A stretch of DNA of 64,000 nucleotides. Source: Oceanisphaera pacifica. GTDB taxonomy: Bacteria; Pseudomonadota; Gammaproteobacteria; Enterobacterales; Aeromonadaceae. A model generated the notes under the pieces. The model saw only the letters and a list, made by a program, of their open reading frames with translations, made no database searches and was not told the origin of the DNA. Position numbers and translations under genes: made by a program. The DNA lies in contig NZ_JAGDFX010000017.1 of the NCBI RefSeq assembly GCF_017498065.1, positions 22,960 through 86,959 of the forward strand. Direction: 5' to 3'. Below, one piece after another: positions 1 to 8,661 of the stretch (position 1 is the stretch's first letter; every line of letters begins with the position of its first letter).

Positions 1-2
1 TA

Positions 3-641
3 AACCGATTAGATGAAGCGATTGCGATGCTAGGCGTCGATATGGCGTTGCGGGCCGCTATGGCGTTAGCGCTAGATATCACAGGCTCCTTGCATAATGA
101 GTTATTAATAACACAAGCGAAGTATCACCAAGGTATCTCTGAACAAATAGCCAGCACAGCACGGGCAATGGCCACCAGCCTAGGTCTAGATGGGTTAAGC
201 TGTTATACCGCTGGGCTATTGAGTCGGGCCGGTGAAATGGCGGTACTGCGCACCTTACAAGACTTTATTGCCTTAGGCGGCCAACTGAATGAGTCGCAGG
301 TTAGCCTACAATTAGCGCAGTGGGCGCCACAGTATGGCAATAAAATAAAGCAACAATGGGGGCTCCCTTTACCCATGCGTGAGCTTATTGGGGCTATTCA
401 TATGCCACCCACGCATATTACCCAGCGTATTTTACTGGTGATGCATTTGGCCGCCTTAAAAGTGGCCTCACAGCTAGATACTCCAAAGGCATTACGCATG
501 TTACGCCAGTCTGGATTAGATCAAGAAAAATGGCTCACGAGTGAGCCAGATGCAACAGAAGTTAGCGTATATACATTAACCGACACCCCGGCTTCATCAT
601 CCCATACCTCAGGAACAAACAGTGTCACACAAAAACCTTAA
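3..641 (+). CDS. HDOD domain signalling protein, 5' end cut by the window edge
   Basis: The frame is open from the window edge, reading NRLDEAIAMLGVDMALRAAM, so the first internal Met is not the real start and the gene begins outside the window. The segment with LGVDMALRAAMALAL is typical of the HDOD fold, a degenerate HD-hydrolase module used in bacterial signalling, and the visible part is about 212 residues. The last 60 residues are low in recognisable motifs and rich in Ser/Thr. The 3' end overlaps the following response-regulator gene by 20 bases, which implies translational coupling and a shared signalling task. The exact output is unknown. An HDOD protein with an N-terminal receiver domain outside the window is possible. 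Confidence 0.75.
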   Translation, partial: NRLDEAIAMLGVDMALRAAMALALDITGSLHNELLITQAKYHQGISEQIASTARAMATSLGLDGLSCYTAGLLSRAGEMAVLRTLQDFIALGGQLNESQVSLQLAQWAPQYGNKIKQQWGLPLPMRELIGAIHMPPTHITQRILLVMHLAALKVASQLDTPKALRMLRQSGLDQEKWLTSEPDATEVSVYTLTDTPASSSHTSGTNSVTQKP

Positions 642-1011
642 TCGCATATTATATGTAGAAGATGACGCAGATATTCGCGAAATTGCTCAACTGGCATTAG
701 AAGTAGTGGGTGGCTTTAACGTATTACTGTGTGCCTCGGGTCAGCAAGCGCTAGAGCAGGCTGGCGACTTTGCACCGGATCTTATTTTGCTAGATGTCAT
801 GATGCCCGATATGGACGGCCCCACCACGCTCAAGGCAATGCAGCAGCAAGCAGAGCTTGCTCATATTCCCATTGCATTTATGACCGCTAAAACTCAACCC
901 CAAGCGGTAGCCGCCTATAAAGCCTTGGGCGCTGTCGATGTAATAGCTAAACCTTTCGATCCCATGCGCTTACCACAGCAAGTTACCGATATTTGGCAAA
1001 GCTGTCAGTGA
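622..1011 (+). CDS. single-domain (CheY-like) response regulator
   Basis: This 129-residue protein is a lone receiver domain. The acidic pair is visible in YVEDDAD, the phospho-acceptor Asp in LLDVMMPDMDG (near residue 58), the switch Thr in FMTAK and the conserved Lys in AKPFDP. No output domain follows. The start is GTG inside the upstream HDOD gene, so the two are probably co-translated. It likely receives phosphate from a histidine kinase encoded elsewhere and passes the signal by protein contact, perhaps through the HDOD partner. That partnership is inferred only from the overlap. Confidence 0.85.
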   Translation: MSHKNLNRILYVEDDADIREIAQLALEVVGGFNVLLCASGQQALEQAGDFAPDLILLDVMMPDMDGPTTLKAMQQQAELAHIPIAFMTAKTQPQAVAAYKALGAVDVIAKPFDPMRLPQQVTDIWQSCQ

Positions 1012-1043
1012 TAAGAGAACTGGGGACTGGCTTGATTAAAGAA

Positions 1044-1068
1044 AAAGCCGAACTTAAAGTTCGGCTTT
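1044..1068. terminator. bidirectional intrinsic terminator between convergent units
   Basis: A perfect 12-bp inverted repeat (AAAGCCGAACTT and its complement, one base apart) has A- and T-rich flanks on both sides. It sits between the response-regulator gene and the end of the convergent mnh operon and could serve both. Confidence 0.75.
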
Positions 1069-1095
1069 AATATTGGGGCACTATTTTTAGTAAGT

Positions 1096-1473
1096 CTAAT
1101 CTTCATCCCGTGGTTTAGGGGCACTGCGTAGTCGATGAGTTTTAAGATCGTAACGTTCTTTAATCACGTCTTTTACCGTTCCTTCCCATAGCTTAATACC
1201 CACAAAGTAACCCGCCCTCGCCAACACATGCGCCGCCACTGGCGCAGTTACAATCACAAACATAATCATGGCGAGCGCACGAACTATCAAACTAAAGTCA
1301 TCATGGTAAAACACTACAAAACCACAGGTCATTAACCCTATACCTAATGCCCCTGCTTTACTGGTTGCGTGCATACGCGTTAGCAAGTCGGGCATACGAA
1401 TAATACCCACCCCAGACAACAGCATTAAAAACGCCCCCAGTAATAAAAATATACTAGTAAAGATCTCAGTCAT
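1096..1473 (-). CDS. mnhG: Mrp-type Na+/H+ antiporter subunit G
   Basis: This small membrane protein (125 residues) is the last gene of a complete seven-gene Mrp/Mnh operon. Three hydrophobic segments and the signature GVGIIRMPDLLTRMHATSKA identify subunit G. The chosen start is the ATG giving MTEIFTSIF. It overlaps the end of mnhF by 8 bases and has a purine-rich GAGGGGGG site upstream, whereas a longer reading with MLDILSEGG runs through mnhF and lacks support. The C-terminal 30 residues are charged and cytoplasmic. The subunit is needed for assembly or function of the multi-subunit cation/proton antiporter. Confidence 0.9.
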   Translation of the reverse strand: MTEIFTSIFLLLGAFLMLLSGVGIIRMPDLLTRMHATSKAGALGIGLMTCGFVVFYHDDFSLIVRALAMIMFVIVTAPVAAHVLARAGYFVGIKLWEGTVKDVIKERYDLKTHRLRSAPKPRDED

Positions 1474-1741
1474 TATCGCGCTGCCCCCCTCGCTCAAGAT
1501 ATCGAGCAAAGCCGACCGCCGCCATAAAGGAAGTTAACGCCAGTACTAAGGCAACATCAATTAACTGTGGTACCTCATAACTAATGCTATAAAGCACAAT
1601 AAAGCCCACCGTCATAGAGGCAATCACCTCTAACGCCACTACCCGATCGGGTAAGGTAGGCCCACGCAACAGGCGAATAGTGGCCAGCACTAGCCCGAAA
1701 CTTAAAAAAATAAACGATAATTTAATGGTAATTTCCAGCAT
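1466..1741 (-). CDS. mnhF: Mrp-type Na+/H+ antiporter subunit F
   Basis: This 91-residue protein has three predicted membrane helices. The segment LLRGPTLPDRVVALEVIAS contains the conserved P-D-R of the MnhF/MrpF family. It starts with ATG three bases after mnhE ends and overlaps mnhG at its 3' end. It is part of the hetero-oligomeric antiporter that exports Na+ (sometimes K+ or bile salts in homologues) in exchange for protons at the inner membrane. Confidence 0.9.
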   Translation of the reverse strand: MLEITIKLSFIFLSFGLVLATIRLLRGPTLPDRVVALEVIASMTVGFIVLYSISYEVPQLIDVALVLALTSFMAAVGFARYLERGGQRDND

Positions 1742-1744
1742 AGC

Positions 1745-2218
1745 TTACCTCAACAAATTCAATACTCGGGCTTCTAATGCCTTGAGCTCAGCTAATTGGC
1801 TTGCTTCATCATCTAAATACATCAAATGCACATAAAGCACCTTACGATCACTGGACACGTCCAGCGATAACGACCCAGGCGTAACCGTAATCAGGTTGGC
1901 AAACACACTAATCCCCGCCTCATCTTTAAGATCTAACGGAATCGCAATCACCCCTGGGCGCATTAAATGCCTTGGGGTTAATACATCATACGCAACCCGC
2001 GCGTTCGCCTTGGTTAAGTCCCAGATAAAAAACAAAATAAAGCTGATAATTTTAGGCAGTTTGCCAAAGTAATTAGCAAACATGGGCTTATCACGCGCCA
2101 CATAAGCTAATATCAAATAGCTGAGTAGCATGCCAACAAAGAGGTTACCAATGCTGTAATTACCCGATAAAATGACCCAAAACAGGGCCAATAACATATT
2201 CCAGCCAAACGCCTTCAT
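1745..2218 (-). CDS. mnhE: Mrp-type Na+/H+ antiporter subunit E
   Basis: This 157-residue protein has two or three N-terminal membrane helices and a soluble C-terminal domain containing [15 protein letters not shown], the hallmark of the MnhE/MrpE family. Its ATG overlaps the mnhD stop codon (ATGA), so translation is coupled. It belongs to the A-B-C-D-E-F-G operon and contributes to stable complex formation. Confidence 0.92.
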   Translation of the reverse strand: MKAFGWNMLLALFWVILSGNYSIGNLFVGMLLSYLILAYVARDKPMFANYFGKLPKIISFILFFIWDLTKANARVAYDVLTPRHLMRPGVIAIPLDLKDEAGISVFANLITVTPGSLSLDVSSDRKVLYVHLMYLDDEASQLAELKALEARVLNLLR

Positions 2219-3747
2219 GAGGAACCCCCTGTTGCAATAGGTGCTAGGTCTGTCGACCCTAATACCGCCTCAATATAACGGCTAGGCGTTAATAACTGCT
2301 CGGCCGTATCAATAGATAGCTGCACAAACCACTCAGCCCCTAAGCCTATGGTTAGCGTCATAACGGCTAATACAATCACAGGGGCATACAATACATAACG
2401 ACTAGGATCTGTCTCGCCTCGCATGGGTTTCGCATCTTCGGGCAGGGGCTTCCAAAACGCTTCGGCCCAAATTTTTACCATCGAATAGAGGGTTAACAAG
2501 CCCACCAACAAGGCGATGCCTACCATCCACCAAGCACCTTCTAATACGCCGGCTTTAATCACAGTATATTTCGCGAAAAAGCCCGACAAGGGTGGGATCC
2601 CTGCCAGAGACATAGCGGGGATAAGAAACAAAAATGCCAGCCAAGGTGCCGAGCGATACAGGCCCCCAAGCTTTGCCAAGTCGTAACTGCCGTGATAGCG
2701 ATACATAATACCGCTAATCAAAAATAGGTTTGTTTTTACTATAATATGGTGAAAGATATAGAAAACACCGCCGGCAATGGCAAGTGGAGTAAAGAGCGCC
2801 AGCCCCACCAGCATATAGCCAATTTGGCTCACAATATGAAACGATAAAATACGGCGCACTTCAAACTGCGCGGCCGCCCCCAATACCCCTGTAAGCATAG
2901 TAAAAATACCCATGCCCATTAAGATGTTATGGTGCGTTAAGCTGATATCTTGCACAAAAATCAGACTAAATACGCGATAAAGAGCATAAACCCCCACCTT
3001 AGTTAACAAACCCGCAAATACTGCAGAGATTGCCACCGGCGGCGTGTGATAAGACGCAGGCAACCAGAAAAACAGCGGAAATGCCGCCGCTTTAATACCA
3101 AATGCCACCAAAAACAACATGGCAATCACACTCACCAAGCCTGGTTGCTCATCGCCCCCCAGCTTAAGCGCTAAGTCTGCCATATTAAGGGTGCCCGCAT
3201 AGCCATATAACAAGCCCACTGCGGTTAGGAATAATGCCGACGATAATAGGTTTAGCGTGACATATTTAAGCGCCCCTTCCATTTGCGCTCGCTCGCCGCC
3301 CAAAATCATCAAGCCAAAGGAGGCAATCAGCATTATTTCAAACCACACATAGAGGTTAAAAATATCGCCGGTTAAAAATGCCCCCACTACACCTGCAAGC
3401 ATCAAATGTAATAACGGGTAATAGCCAAAAGCTTCGTGGCTGCGGCTCATGGTAGCCAGTGAATAAATGGCCACACTTAAGCCAATAATTCCGGTAACAA
3501 CCACCATAATGGCACTGAGTAGATCGGCAACCAAGGTAATGCCAAACGGCGCCTGCCAGTTACCCATATAGGCCACCACCAGGCCTTGTTGGCGAACTTG
3601 CATAAACAGGTAAATACCGGCCAACAGTAAGCCTGCACCTGAAATTACAGACAACCAACGCTGCGCTTGGCGCGAACGCCAGCAGGCTAAGGTAAGCGCA
3701 CCGGCCAACATGGGTATAAAAATAGGTAATACAACGGCTATATTCAC
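2215..3747 (-). CDS. mnhD: Mrp-type Na+/H+ antiporter subunit D
   Basis: This 510-residue polytopic protein is related to the proton-pumping NuoL/M/N subunits of respiratory complex I. Visible family features are [15 protein letters not shown] around residues 128-142, the [20 protein letters not shown] segment carrying the conserved Lys, and [14 protein letters not shown] near residue 383. It starts with GTG overlapping the mnhC stop (GTGA). It is probably one of the two ion-translocating subunits, together with mnhA. Confidence 0.93.
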   Translation of the reverse strand: MNIAVVLPIFIPMLAGALTLACWRSRQAQRWLSVISGAGLLLAGIYLFMQVRQQGLVVAYMGNWQAPFGITLVADLLSAIMVVVTGIIGLSVAIYSLATMSRSHEAFGYYPLLHLMLAGVVGAFLTGDIFNLYVWFEIMLIASFGLMILGGERAQMEGALKYVTLNLLSSALFLTAVGLLYGYAGTLNMADLALKLGGDEQPGLVSVIAMLFLVAFGIKAAAFPLFFWLPASYHTPPVAISAVFAGLLTKVGVYALYRVFSLIFVQDISLTHHNILMGMGIFTMLTGVLGAAAQFEVRRILSFHIVSQIGYMLVGLALFTPLAIAGGVFYIFHHIIVKTNLFLISGIMYRYHGSYDLAKLGGLYRSAPWLAFLFLIPAMSLAGIPPLSGFFAKYTVIKAGVLEGAWWMVGIALLVGLLTLYSMVKIWAEAFWKPLPEDAKPMRGETDPSRYVLYAPVIVLAVMTLTIGLGAEWFVQLSIDTAEQLLTPSRYIEAVLGSTDLAPIATGGSS

Positions 3748-4091
3748 AGGTCGGTACTCTTTATTTCGTTCATATCATCGGCGCCTATCACGGCATAGGC
3801 ACGGTGAATTAACACCACAGCAAAAGCCAGCACCCCAAAGCTAATCACAATGGCCGTTAAAATTAATGCTTGTGGTAAGGGATCGGCAATAGGCATGACG
3901 GCTTGCTCTAATCCATCAGGGATCAGCGGCGGTGCTCCCCGCACCAAGCCGCCACCGGTTAGGATTAATAAATTGGCCGCGTTAGATAAAATCATTAGCC
4001 CGATCACCAATTTAGCGATGCTTCGCCGCAACATCATAAATAAGGCGGTGGCGTATAAACCGCCAATCACGAAAGCAAAAAGATCTTCCAT
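3744..4091 (-). CDS. mnhC: Mrp-type Na+/H+ antiporter subunit C
   Basis: This 115-residue protein has three membrane helices and is homologous to NuoK of complex I. The segment [17 protein letters not shown] and the following [14 protein letters not shown] match the MnhC/NuoK family. Its ATG overlaps the mnhB stop codon by one base, and its own stop overlaps the mnhD start, giving a tightly coupled operon. Confidence 0.92.
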   Translation of the reverse strand: MEDLFAFVIGGLYATALFMMLRRSIAKLVIGLMILSNAANLLILTGGGLVRGAPPLIPDGLEQAVMPIADPLPQALILTAIVISFGVLAFAVVLIHRAYAVIGADDMNEIKSTDL

Positions 4092-4522
4092 TATTCACCT
4101 ACCTTATCGAGTGACAGTAATATGGTGGACACCACGCCAATCACCACCAGATACACACCAATATCAAATACCAAGGGCGTGCTTAACGCTAAATCACCAA
4201 TACCGGGCACATAAATATTCAACCACTGACTGGTTAAAAAAGACTGCCCCCGAAATATTACCCCCACCATACCACTCAGCAGTGCCAATATTAGCCCTAC
4301 ACTCATCAGTAATTGCGTTTCTACTTTTAATAGCTTTTTAGTGCTGCTGGCATCAAAAGCAAATAAATGCAGCGCAAAGGCACTCGAGGCTACTAGGCCG
4401 GCAATAAAACCGCCCCCTGGCTCGTTATGGCCACGCAACAATAAGAAAATAGAAAACAGCAATAGCAAGGGCACCAACATGCGCGTGGAAGTTTGTAAAA
4501 TTATCGAGCTATCTGATCTCAT
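4091..4522 (-). CDS. mnhB: Mrp-type Na+/H+ antiporter subunit B
   Basis: This 143-residue membrane protein carries [16 protein letters not shown], the diagnostic MnhB/MrpB motif, near residue 30. I chose the ATG that overlaps the mnhA stop (ATGA) and has a GGGAG ribosome site about eight bases upstream. A TTG five codons earlier is less likely. It has four predicted membrane helices. Subunits A and B are separate genes here, although the C-terminus of A carries its own MnhB-like region, as is usual. Confidence 0.92.
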   Translation of the reverse strand: MRSDSSIILQTSTRMLVPLLLLFSIFLLLRGHNEPGGGFIAGLVASSAFALHLFAFDASSTKKLLKVETQLLMSVGLILALLSGMVGVIFRGQSFLTSQWLNIYVPGIGDLALSTPLVFDIGVYLVVIGVVSTILLSLDKVGE

Positions 4523-6822
4523 TTTTGTGACTCCCAACGAAAACGGATCATGGCGTTAACGCCAATCGCGGCCAGCGCCAACACAAAGATTTCCCCTAAG
4601 GTATCGAGGGCACGAAAGTCCACCAAAATCACGTTTACAATATTGCGCCCATGAGCCATTACATAACTGTTTTCCACCAAGTATTCACTAATGCCCATGC
4701 TGGGTAGCGACGACTCATTTACCGTGAGCAGCATCATGGTCACTAGCACACCAAAGGCTCCCGCAACAGCCGCATCTCGCCAACGCACTAATGGGCTCGA
4801 CAAATCATGGAAGCCCGGCAAGCGGAACAACACTAAAACCAGCATAATGACTGTTAGGGTTTCCACTAGCACTTGAGTAATGGCCAAATCGGGTGCACTA
4901 AAGAACACATATACCATTGTCATGGCAAAACCTAACACCCCTAACGCGGCCACCGAACCTAAACGCAGCGGCGTTACACAGGCGTACAGCACAGCCACTA
5001 ACATCAGTAGCGCAATAACCACCTCATAAAAACGCACATCGGTGAAGGAAATGACGTAGATAAAGGCGTCTTCAAACCAAAAGACATAGGTTAATAAGGC
5101 GATAGTACTGATCAGTATGGTGAGAATATAATTCGCCATATAGCCATTTTGCAGGATGCGAGTTTGCGTTCTGGCCAACCACACCAAACCATTCATCATA
5201 TGCTCGTAGCCACGCTCAGGCCCATAAGCTAAGGGGTAGACCGCTTTGGCTAAGGGTTGATAGATTAACTGCCAATAACGATAGACAAAGGCACCACACA
5301 CTAAGGCTAAGCCACTCAACATTAGCGGTACATTAATGCCATGCCATAAGGCGAGATCTAGCTCAACATCCGCCTCTGCACCACTAATAGCGGCTATTGC
5401 CACTTGTAATAAAGGCGAAATAAGACCGGGAATTAGGCCGAGCAATAAGCTCACCACAGCCAATACCGAAAAACCTAATCGCATTGCCCAAGGGGCTTCG
5501 TGAGGTGTTTGCGGCGTGGTTTTATAGGCACCATAAAACGGCTTAATGGCCACCAAGGCACTGGCAGCCACTATACAAATAGCGGTAATCACCGACAACA
5601 CAATAAGAAAGCCCGATAGATTAGCGCTGGTTAAGGCTGCGCTAAACATCAGCTCTTTGGCAATAAAGCCAAATAAGGGAGGAATGCCCGCTAATGACAA
5701 GGCCGCTATGGTAACAAACACGGTAGTGTGAGGCATATATTGGCGCAAGCCACCCAGCTCTCGCACATCTTTAGTGCCCGTTACATGGTCTAAAGTACCT
5801 GCCGCCATAAACAGCGCGCCTTTATATAAAGCGTGCGCCAGCAAAAAGACCATGGCCGCTTCTAGTGCATGCGGGGTACCAATGCCAATTAACATGGTGA
5901 GCGTGCCTAAGGCCATGACGGTAGAAAACGCCAAAATACGTTTTAAGTCCGTGCTGCACACCGCCATAATCGCGCCCAGCGTCATGGTGACACCACCAAA
6001 CACCGACAGCGTGACCGCCCAAGGTTCGTAACCCGCCATCATGGGTTGTAAGCGCGCCATTAAATATACGCCCGCTTTTACCATAGTCGCCGAGTGTAAG
6101 TAGGCACTTACTGGTGTAGGAGCGGCCATGGCGTTCGGTAGCCAAAAATGAAACGGCGTTTGCGCAGACTTGGTAAAGGTGCCTAATAAAATTAAGCCCA
6201 TCATTGCCAAAAACAGTGGATTATCTTGTAAAGAGGTGCCCTGAGCCAACAGCTCTGTTATTTCAAAACTGCCGCCAATATAGCCCAGCAAAATCAGGCC
6301 CGTCATTAACGCTAAACCACCGCCAACGGTAATAAAGAAGCCTTGCAAAGCCGCCTTACGGGCTTTTTCTTGTTCGTGATTAAAGCCAATCAGTAGATAA
6401 GAGGTAAAACTGGTGAGCTCCCAAAACACAAACATCGCAATCAGGTTACTGGATAGCACCAGCCCCAACATGGCCGCCATAAAGGCCTGCAAGTACATAA
6501 GTAGCTTGTGAATATCTTTATGACCATGCAGATAACAGCCTGCATAAATAAAAATAAAGGTACCAATGCCGGTGATCAATAAGGCAAACATTAAGCTAAG
6601 GCCATCGACCATAAAGCTTAAGTTGATGTCTAGACTGGGTATCCATGTATAACTGTAATGAAGGGTCTCACCCGCCGTTACTTCAGGCCAAAAGCCTAAG
6701 AAATACACAAACAAGAGTGCAGGCAGCACAGACAGGTACCAACCAATTTTATCTCCCACCAAAGGAGCTAATCGGGGCACCAGTAAGGCTAAAATAAAAC
6801 CCGCTAAAATGGCAACAAGCAT
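4519..6822 (-). CDS. mnhA: Mrp-type Na+/H+ antiporter subunit A
   Basis: This large polytopic protein of about 767 residues has an N-terminal NuoL-like region ([19 protein letters not shown], then [20 protein letters not shown] and [14 protein letters not shown]). Its C-terminal extension, with [14 protein letters not shown] and [13 protein letters not shown], is typical of MrpA. A longer reading would start at a TTG. I prefer the ATG giving [10 protein letters not shown] because an excellent AAAGGAGG site lies eight bases upstream. It is the first gene of the operon and is likely the main ion-conducting subunit. The 250 bp upstream are AT-rich and should contain the operon promoter, but I could not assign -35/-10 boxes with confidence. 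Confidence 0.93.
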   Translation of the reverse strand: MLVAILAGFILALLVPRLAPLVGDKIGWYLSVLPALLFVYFLGFWPEVTAGETLHYSYTWIPSLDINLSFMVDGLSLMFALLITGIGTFIFIYAGCYLHGHKDIHKLLMYLQAFMAAMLGLVLSSNLIAMFVFWELTSFTSYLLIGFNHEQEKARKAALQGFFITVGGGLALMTGLILLGYIGGSFEITELLAQGTSLQDNPLFLAMMGLILLGTFTKSAQTPFHFWLPNAMAAPTPVSAYLHSATMVKAGVYLMARLQPMMAGYEPWAVTLSVFGGVTMTLGAIMAVCSTDLKRILAFSTVMALGTLTMLIGIGTPHALEAAMVFLLAHALYKGALFMAAGTLDHVTGTKDVRELGGLRQYMPHTTVFVTIAALSLAGIPPLFGFIAKELMFSAALTSANLSGFLIVLSVITAICIVAASALVAIKPFYGAYKTTPQTPHEAPWAMRLGFSVLAVVSLLLGLIPGLISPLLQVAIAAISGAEADVELDLALWHGINVPLMLSGLALVCGAFVYRYWQLIYQPLAKAVYPLAYGPERGYEHMMNGLVWLARTQTRILQNGYMANYILTILISTIALLTYVFWFEDAFIYVISFTDVRFYEVVIALLMLVAVLYACVTPLRLGSVAALGVLGFAMTMVYVFFSAPDLAITQVLVETLTVIMLVLVLFRLPGFHDLSSPLVRWRDAAVAGAFGVLVTMMLLTVNESSLPSMGISEYLVENSYVMAHGRNIVNVILVDFRALDTLGEIFVLALAAIGVNAMIRFRWESQK

Positions 6823-7073
6823 AGGAAATACGCCTCCTTTCCTTGCCTGTTCAGGCAATAGAATAAGCTAAAAATAAGGGGGAGATGGCACAGTGCAGAG
6901 GCTATAGTAAGGAATTTTTTTGATTTTATTCAATCGGTTAATCGATTGTTATAATATTATTTTTATAGTTGAAGATACTACAATTCGAGTTAACAAAAGG
7001 CAAGTAACGCTCTATGTTTAGCCCAACTTGCCACACTAATTGAGAGCTAGATCAAAGCTCGCAACAATAAAAC

Positions 7074-7093
7074 ATCTTGTATATTAACAAGAT
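7074..7093 (-). terminator. weak intrinsic terminator after thiD
   Basis: A 7-bp stem (ATCTTGT/ACAAGAT, six-base loop) is followed on the minus strand by GTTTTATT, shortly downstream of the thiD stop codon. The stem is AT-rich, so the call is modest. Confidence 0.45.
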
Positions 7094-7114
7094 ATAATAC
7101 ATTTACCCTTCAAC

Positions 7115-7966
7115 TTACAATGCAAAAAAGTGCTCAACGGGTCCGCGTCCTTGGCCTATGCGCACACGACTACCAGCCAAAATAGCCTGATCAATATAAC
7201 GTTTAGCACGCTCGGTCGCATCGCTCATGGTGAAGCCTTGCCCTAAATAACTCGCCAGTGCAGCAGATAAGGTACAACCCGTGCCGTGGGTGTTGGGCGT
7301 CATAATTCTAGGGGTATCAAAGCAGCGCACCTGATCGCCATTTAGTAACCAATCGGGGCTACGATCTTCTTGTTGTAAGAAGCCCCCTTTTAATAATACA
7401 GCCCCACAATCTAGCTGACCTAACCCTGAGAACAAAGATTCAACATCCGTCATTTTTTGCGGCAACGTCGCTCCTAACAGCGCTGCTGCTTCCGGAAGAT
7501 TAGGGGTAATCACATCAGCTAATGGTAATAGCTCTTCGCGTAGGCACTGCACTGCATCTTCGACTAACAACATATCGCCGTTGGCAGTGACCATCACCGG
7601 ATCCACCACTAGGTGTGCAGGTTTATATTTGCGCAATGCCGATGCAACCGTACCTATGGTCTCACTATCTCCCAACATACCCACTTTAACGGCGGTGACC
7701 GCTAAATCGCTAAATATCGCATCAAGTTGCGCTTCAATCATGGCTTGTGGCGTTGGGTGTACTGCGCTAACACCTTGAGTATTTTGTGCCGTCAGTGCGG
7801 TAATCACCGAGCAGGCATAGCCACCCGTTGCTGAAATGGCTTTAATGTCTGCTTGTATACCAGCACCACCACTACAGTCAGATCCCGCAATGGTTAGGAC
7901 TACCGGTTTTTGTTTATTAACATATCGCTCAGTAACGGCTTGAGCTTTAACAATATGATGGGGCAT
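7115..7966 (-). CDS. thiD: hydroxymethylpyrimidine/phosphomethylpyrimidine kinase
   Basis: This enzyme phosphorylates HMP and HMP-P in the pyrimidine branch of thiamine synthesis. The ribokinase-fold nucleotide and substrate segments are visible: GSDCSGGAGIQADIKA near residues 28-43 and NTHGTGCTLSAALASYL near residue 220. The start giving MPHHIVKAQ is preferred over an upstream in-frame Met because AAGGAG lies eight bases before it, and because the upstream start would lie close to the riboswitch aptamer. It has an N-terminal extension of about 20 residues relative to the usual 266-residue enzyme. It stands alone, with no thiE or thiM next to it, under a TPP riboswitch. Confidence 0.93.
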   Translation of the reverse strand: MPHHIVKAQAVTERYVNKQKPVVLTIAGSDCSGGAGIQADIKAISATGGYACSVITALTAQNTQGVSAVHPTPQAMIEAQLDAIFSDLAVTAVKVGMLGDSETIGTVASALRKYKPAHLVVDPVMVTANGDMLLVEDAVQCLREELLPLADVITPNLPEAAALLGATLPQKMTDVESLFSGLGQLDCGAVLLKGGFLQQEDRSPDWLLNGDQVRCFDTPRIMTPNTHGTGCTLSAALASYLGQGFTMSDATERAKRYIDQAILAGSRVRIGQGRGPVEHFFAL

Positions 7967-8016
7967 TTCCTTGGCTCCTTCGGGCGAAGAAACCACCGAC
8001 AAGCTAAACGCTGCCC

Positions 8017-8113
8017 GTTAGTTTCCTACGCCAGCATTAACTGGATCAGGTACCGCGGGTCCGGTGTACACCGTCTCAGCCTTTAATCGTTTAAATAAGG
8101 CCCCCCGACTAAC
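8017..8113 (-). ncRNA. TPP riboswitch (THI element) in the thiD leader
   Basis: On the minus strand the conserved THI-box blocks appear in order: GGGGGGCC, GGCTGAGA, ACCCGCGGTACCTGAT, and TAATGCTGGCGTAGGAA. The closing P1 helix is formed by GTTAGT at the 5' end and ACTAAC at the 3' end. The aptamer ends about 50 bases before the thiD start. A CGGGC just after P1 can pair with GCCCG next to the thiD ribosome site, and CTTCG-CC-CGAAG overlaps the GAAGGAG itself. This suggests control at translation initiation, which is inference from pairing only. Confidence 0.95.
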
Positions 8114-8450
8114 AATGGGGCTGATAGTAACCATCTCACCCAAAAAAAGAAAGCCGTATCCCTTCGGGAGCTATCAGCTTGAAGCTCTAAGCCGTAAGTT
8201 AAAGATTAAGAATAAACACTAACGCTAGATCTGCAACAAAACCCGCTAAACCCAAGTGAAAGGCAATGTTGAATTAAGAAGTTCATTCAACACTGTAATT
8301 CTGTCGTCCTCTTCACCCCTTACACCTCACCCATTACGGCTTTTTGTAGGCTAAAGCGGTGAATATCATTAGCCAGAAGTGAGTCGGTGTAAGCAACCGC
8401 TGCCTTTATATATACGCCACTATCGTCAACGAATACTCTAGTTCTTATCC

Positions 8451-8520
8451 TTTACCATTAAAGATCTCTTTCAGATTTAATCTCTGTTTTTCCGTGTTCT
8501 TCCGTGTATTCCGTGGCAGA
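8451..8520 (+). repeat. dispersed intergenic repeat, family 1, copy A
   Basis: A module of about 70 bases runs from TTTACCATTA through CAGATTTAATCTCTGTTTTT to TTCCGTGGCAGA. It recurs four more times in the window (copies B1, B2, C1, C2). The surrounding stretch from 8114 to 8582 holds no gene that I can support. It contains only this repeat, a short family-2-like run near 8168-8198 and the hairpin at 8551. Confidence 0.6.
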
Positions 8521-8550
8521 AAATATTTAGCCTTTAAAGCTTTAGGGCGA

Positions 8551-8572
8551 GATCCTGACCTTCGTCAGGATG
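8551..8572. repeat. short palindromic hairpin of the ATCCTGAC-CTTC-GTCAGGAT type
   Basis: ATCCTGAC and GTCAGGAT form a perfect 8-bp stem with a CTTC loop, between the polA terminator and repeat copy A. Similar sequences are, from memory, common dispersed hairpins in proteobacterial intergenic regions. No function is assigned. Confidence 0.5.
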
Positions 8573-8582
8573 ACAGCATAAA

Positions 8583-8608
8583 AAAACCGAACGTCTCAGT
8601 TCGGTTTT
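8583..8608 (-). terminator. intrinsic terminator of polA
   Basis: AAAACCGAAC and GTTCGGTTTT form a 10-bp stem with a six-base loop, followed on the minus strand by further T residues. It lies about 55 bases after the polA stop codon. Confidence 0.85.
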
Positions 8609-8661
8609 ATCTTTAACTTATTCTTTTTGGCTGGGCGCTTGGTGCTCGGCGCTGTTATTAG

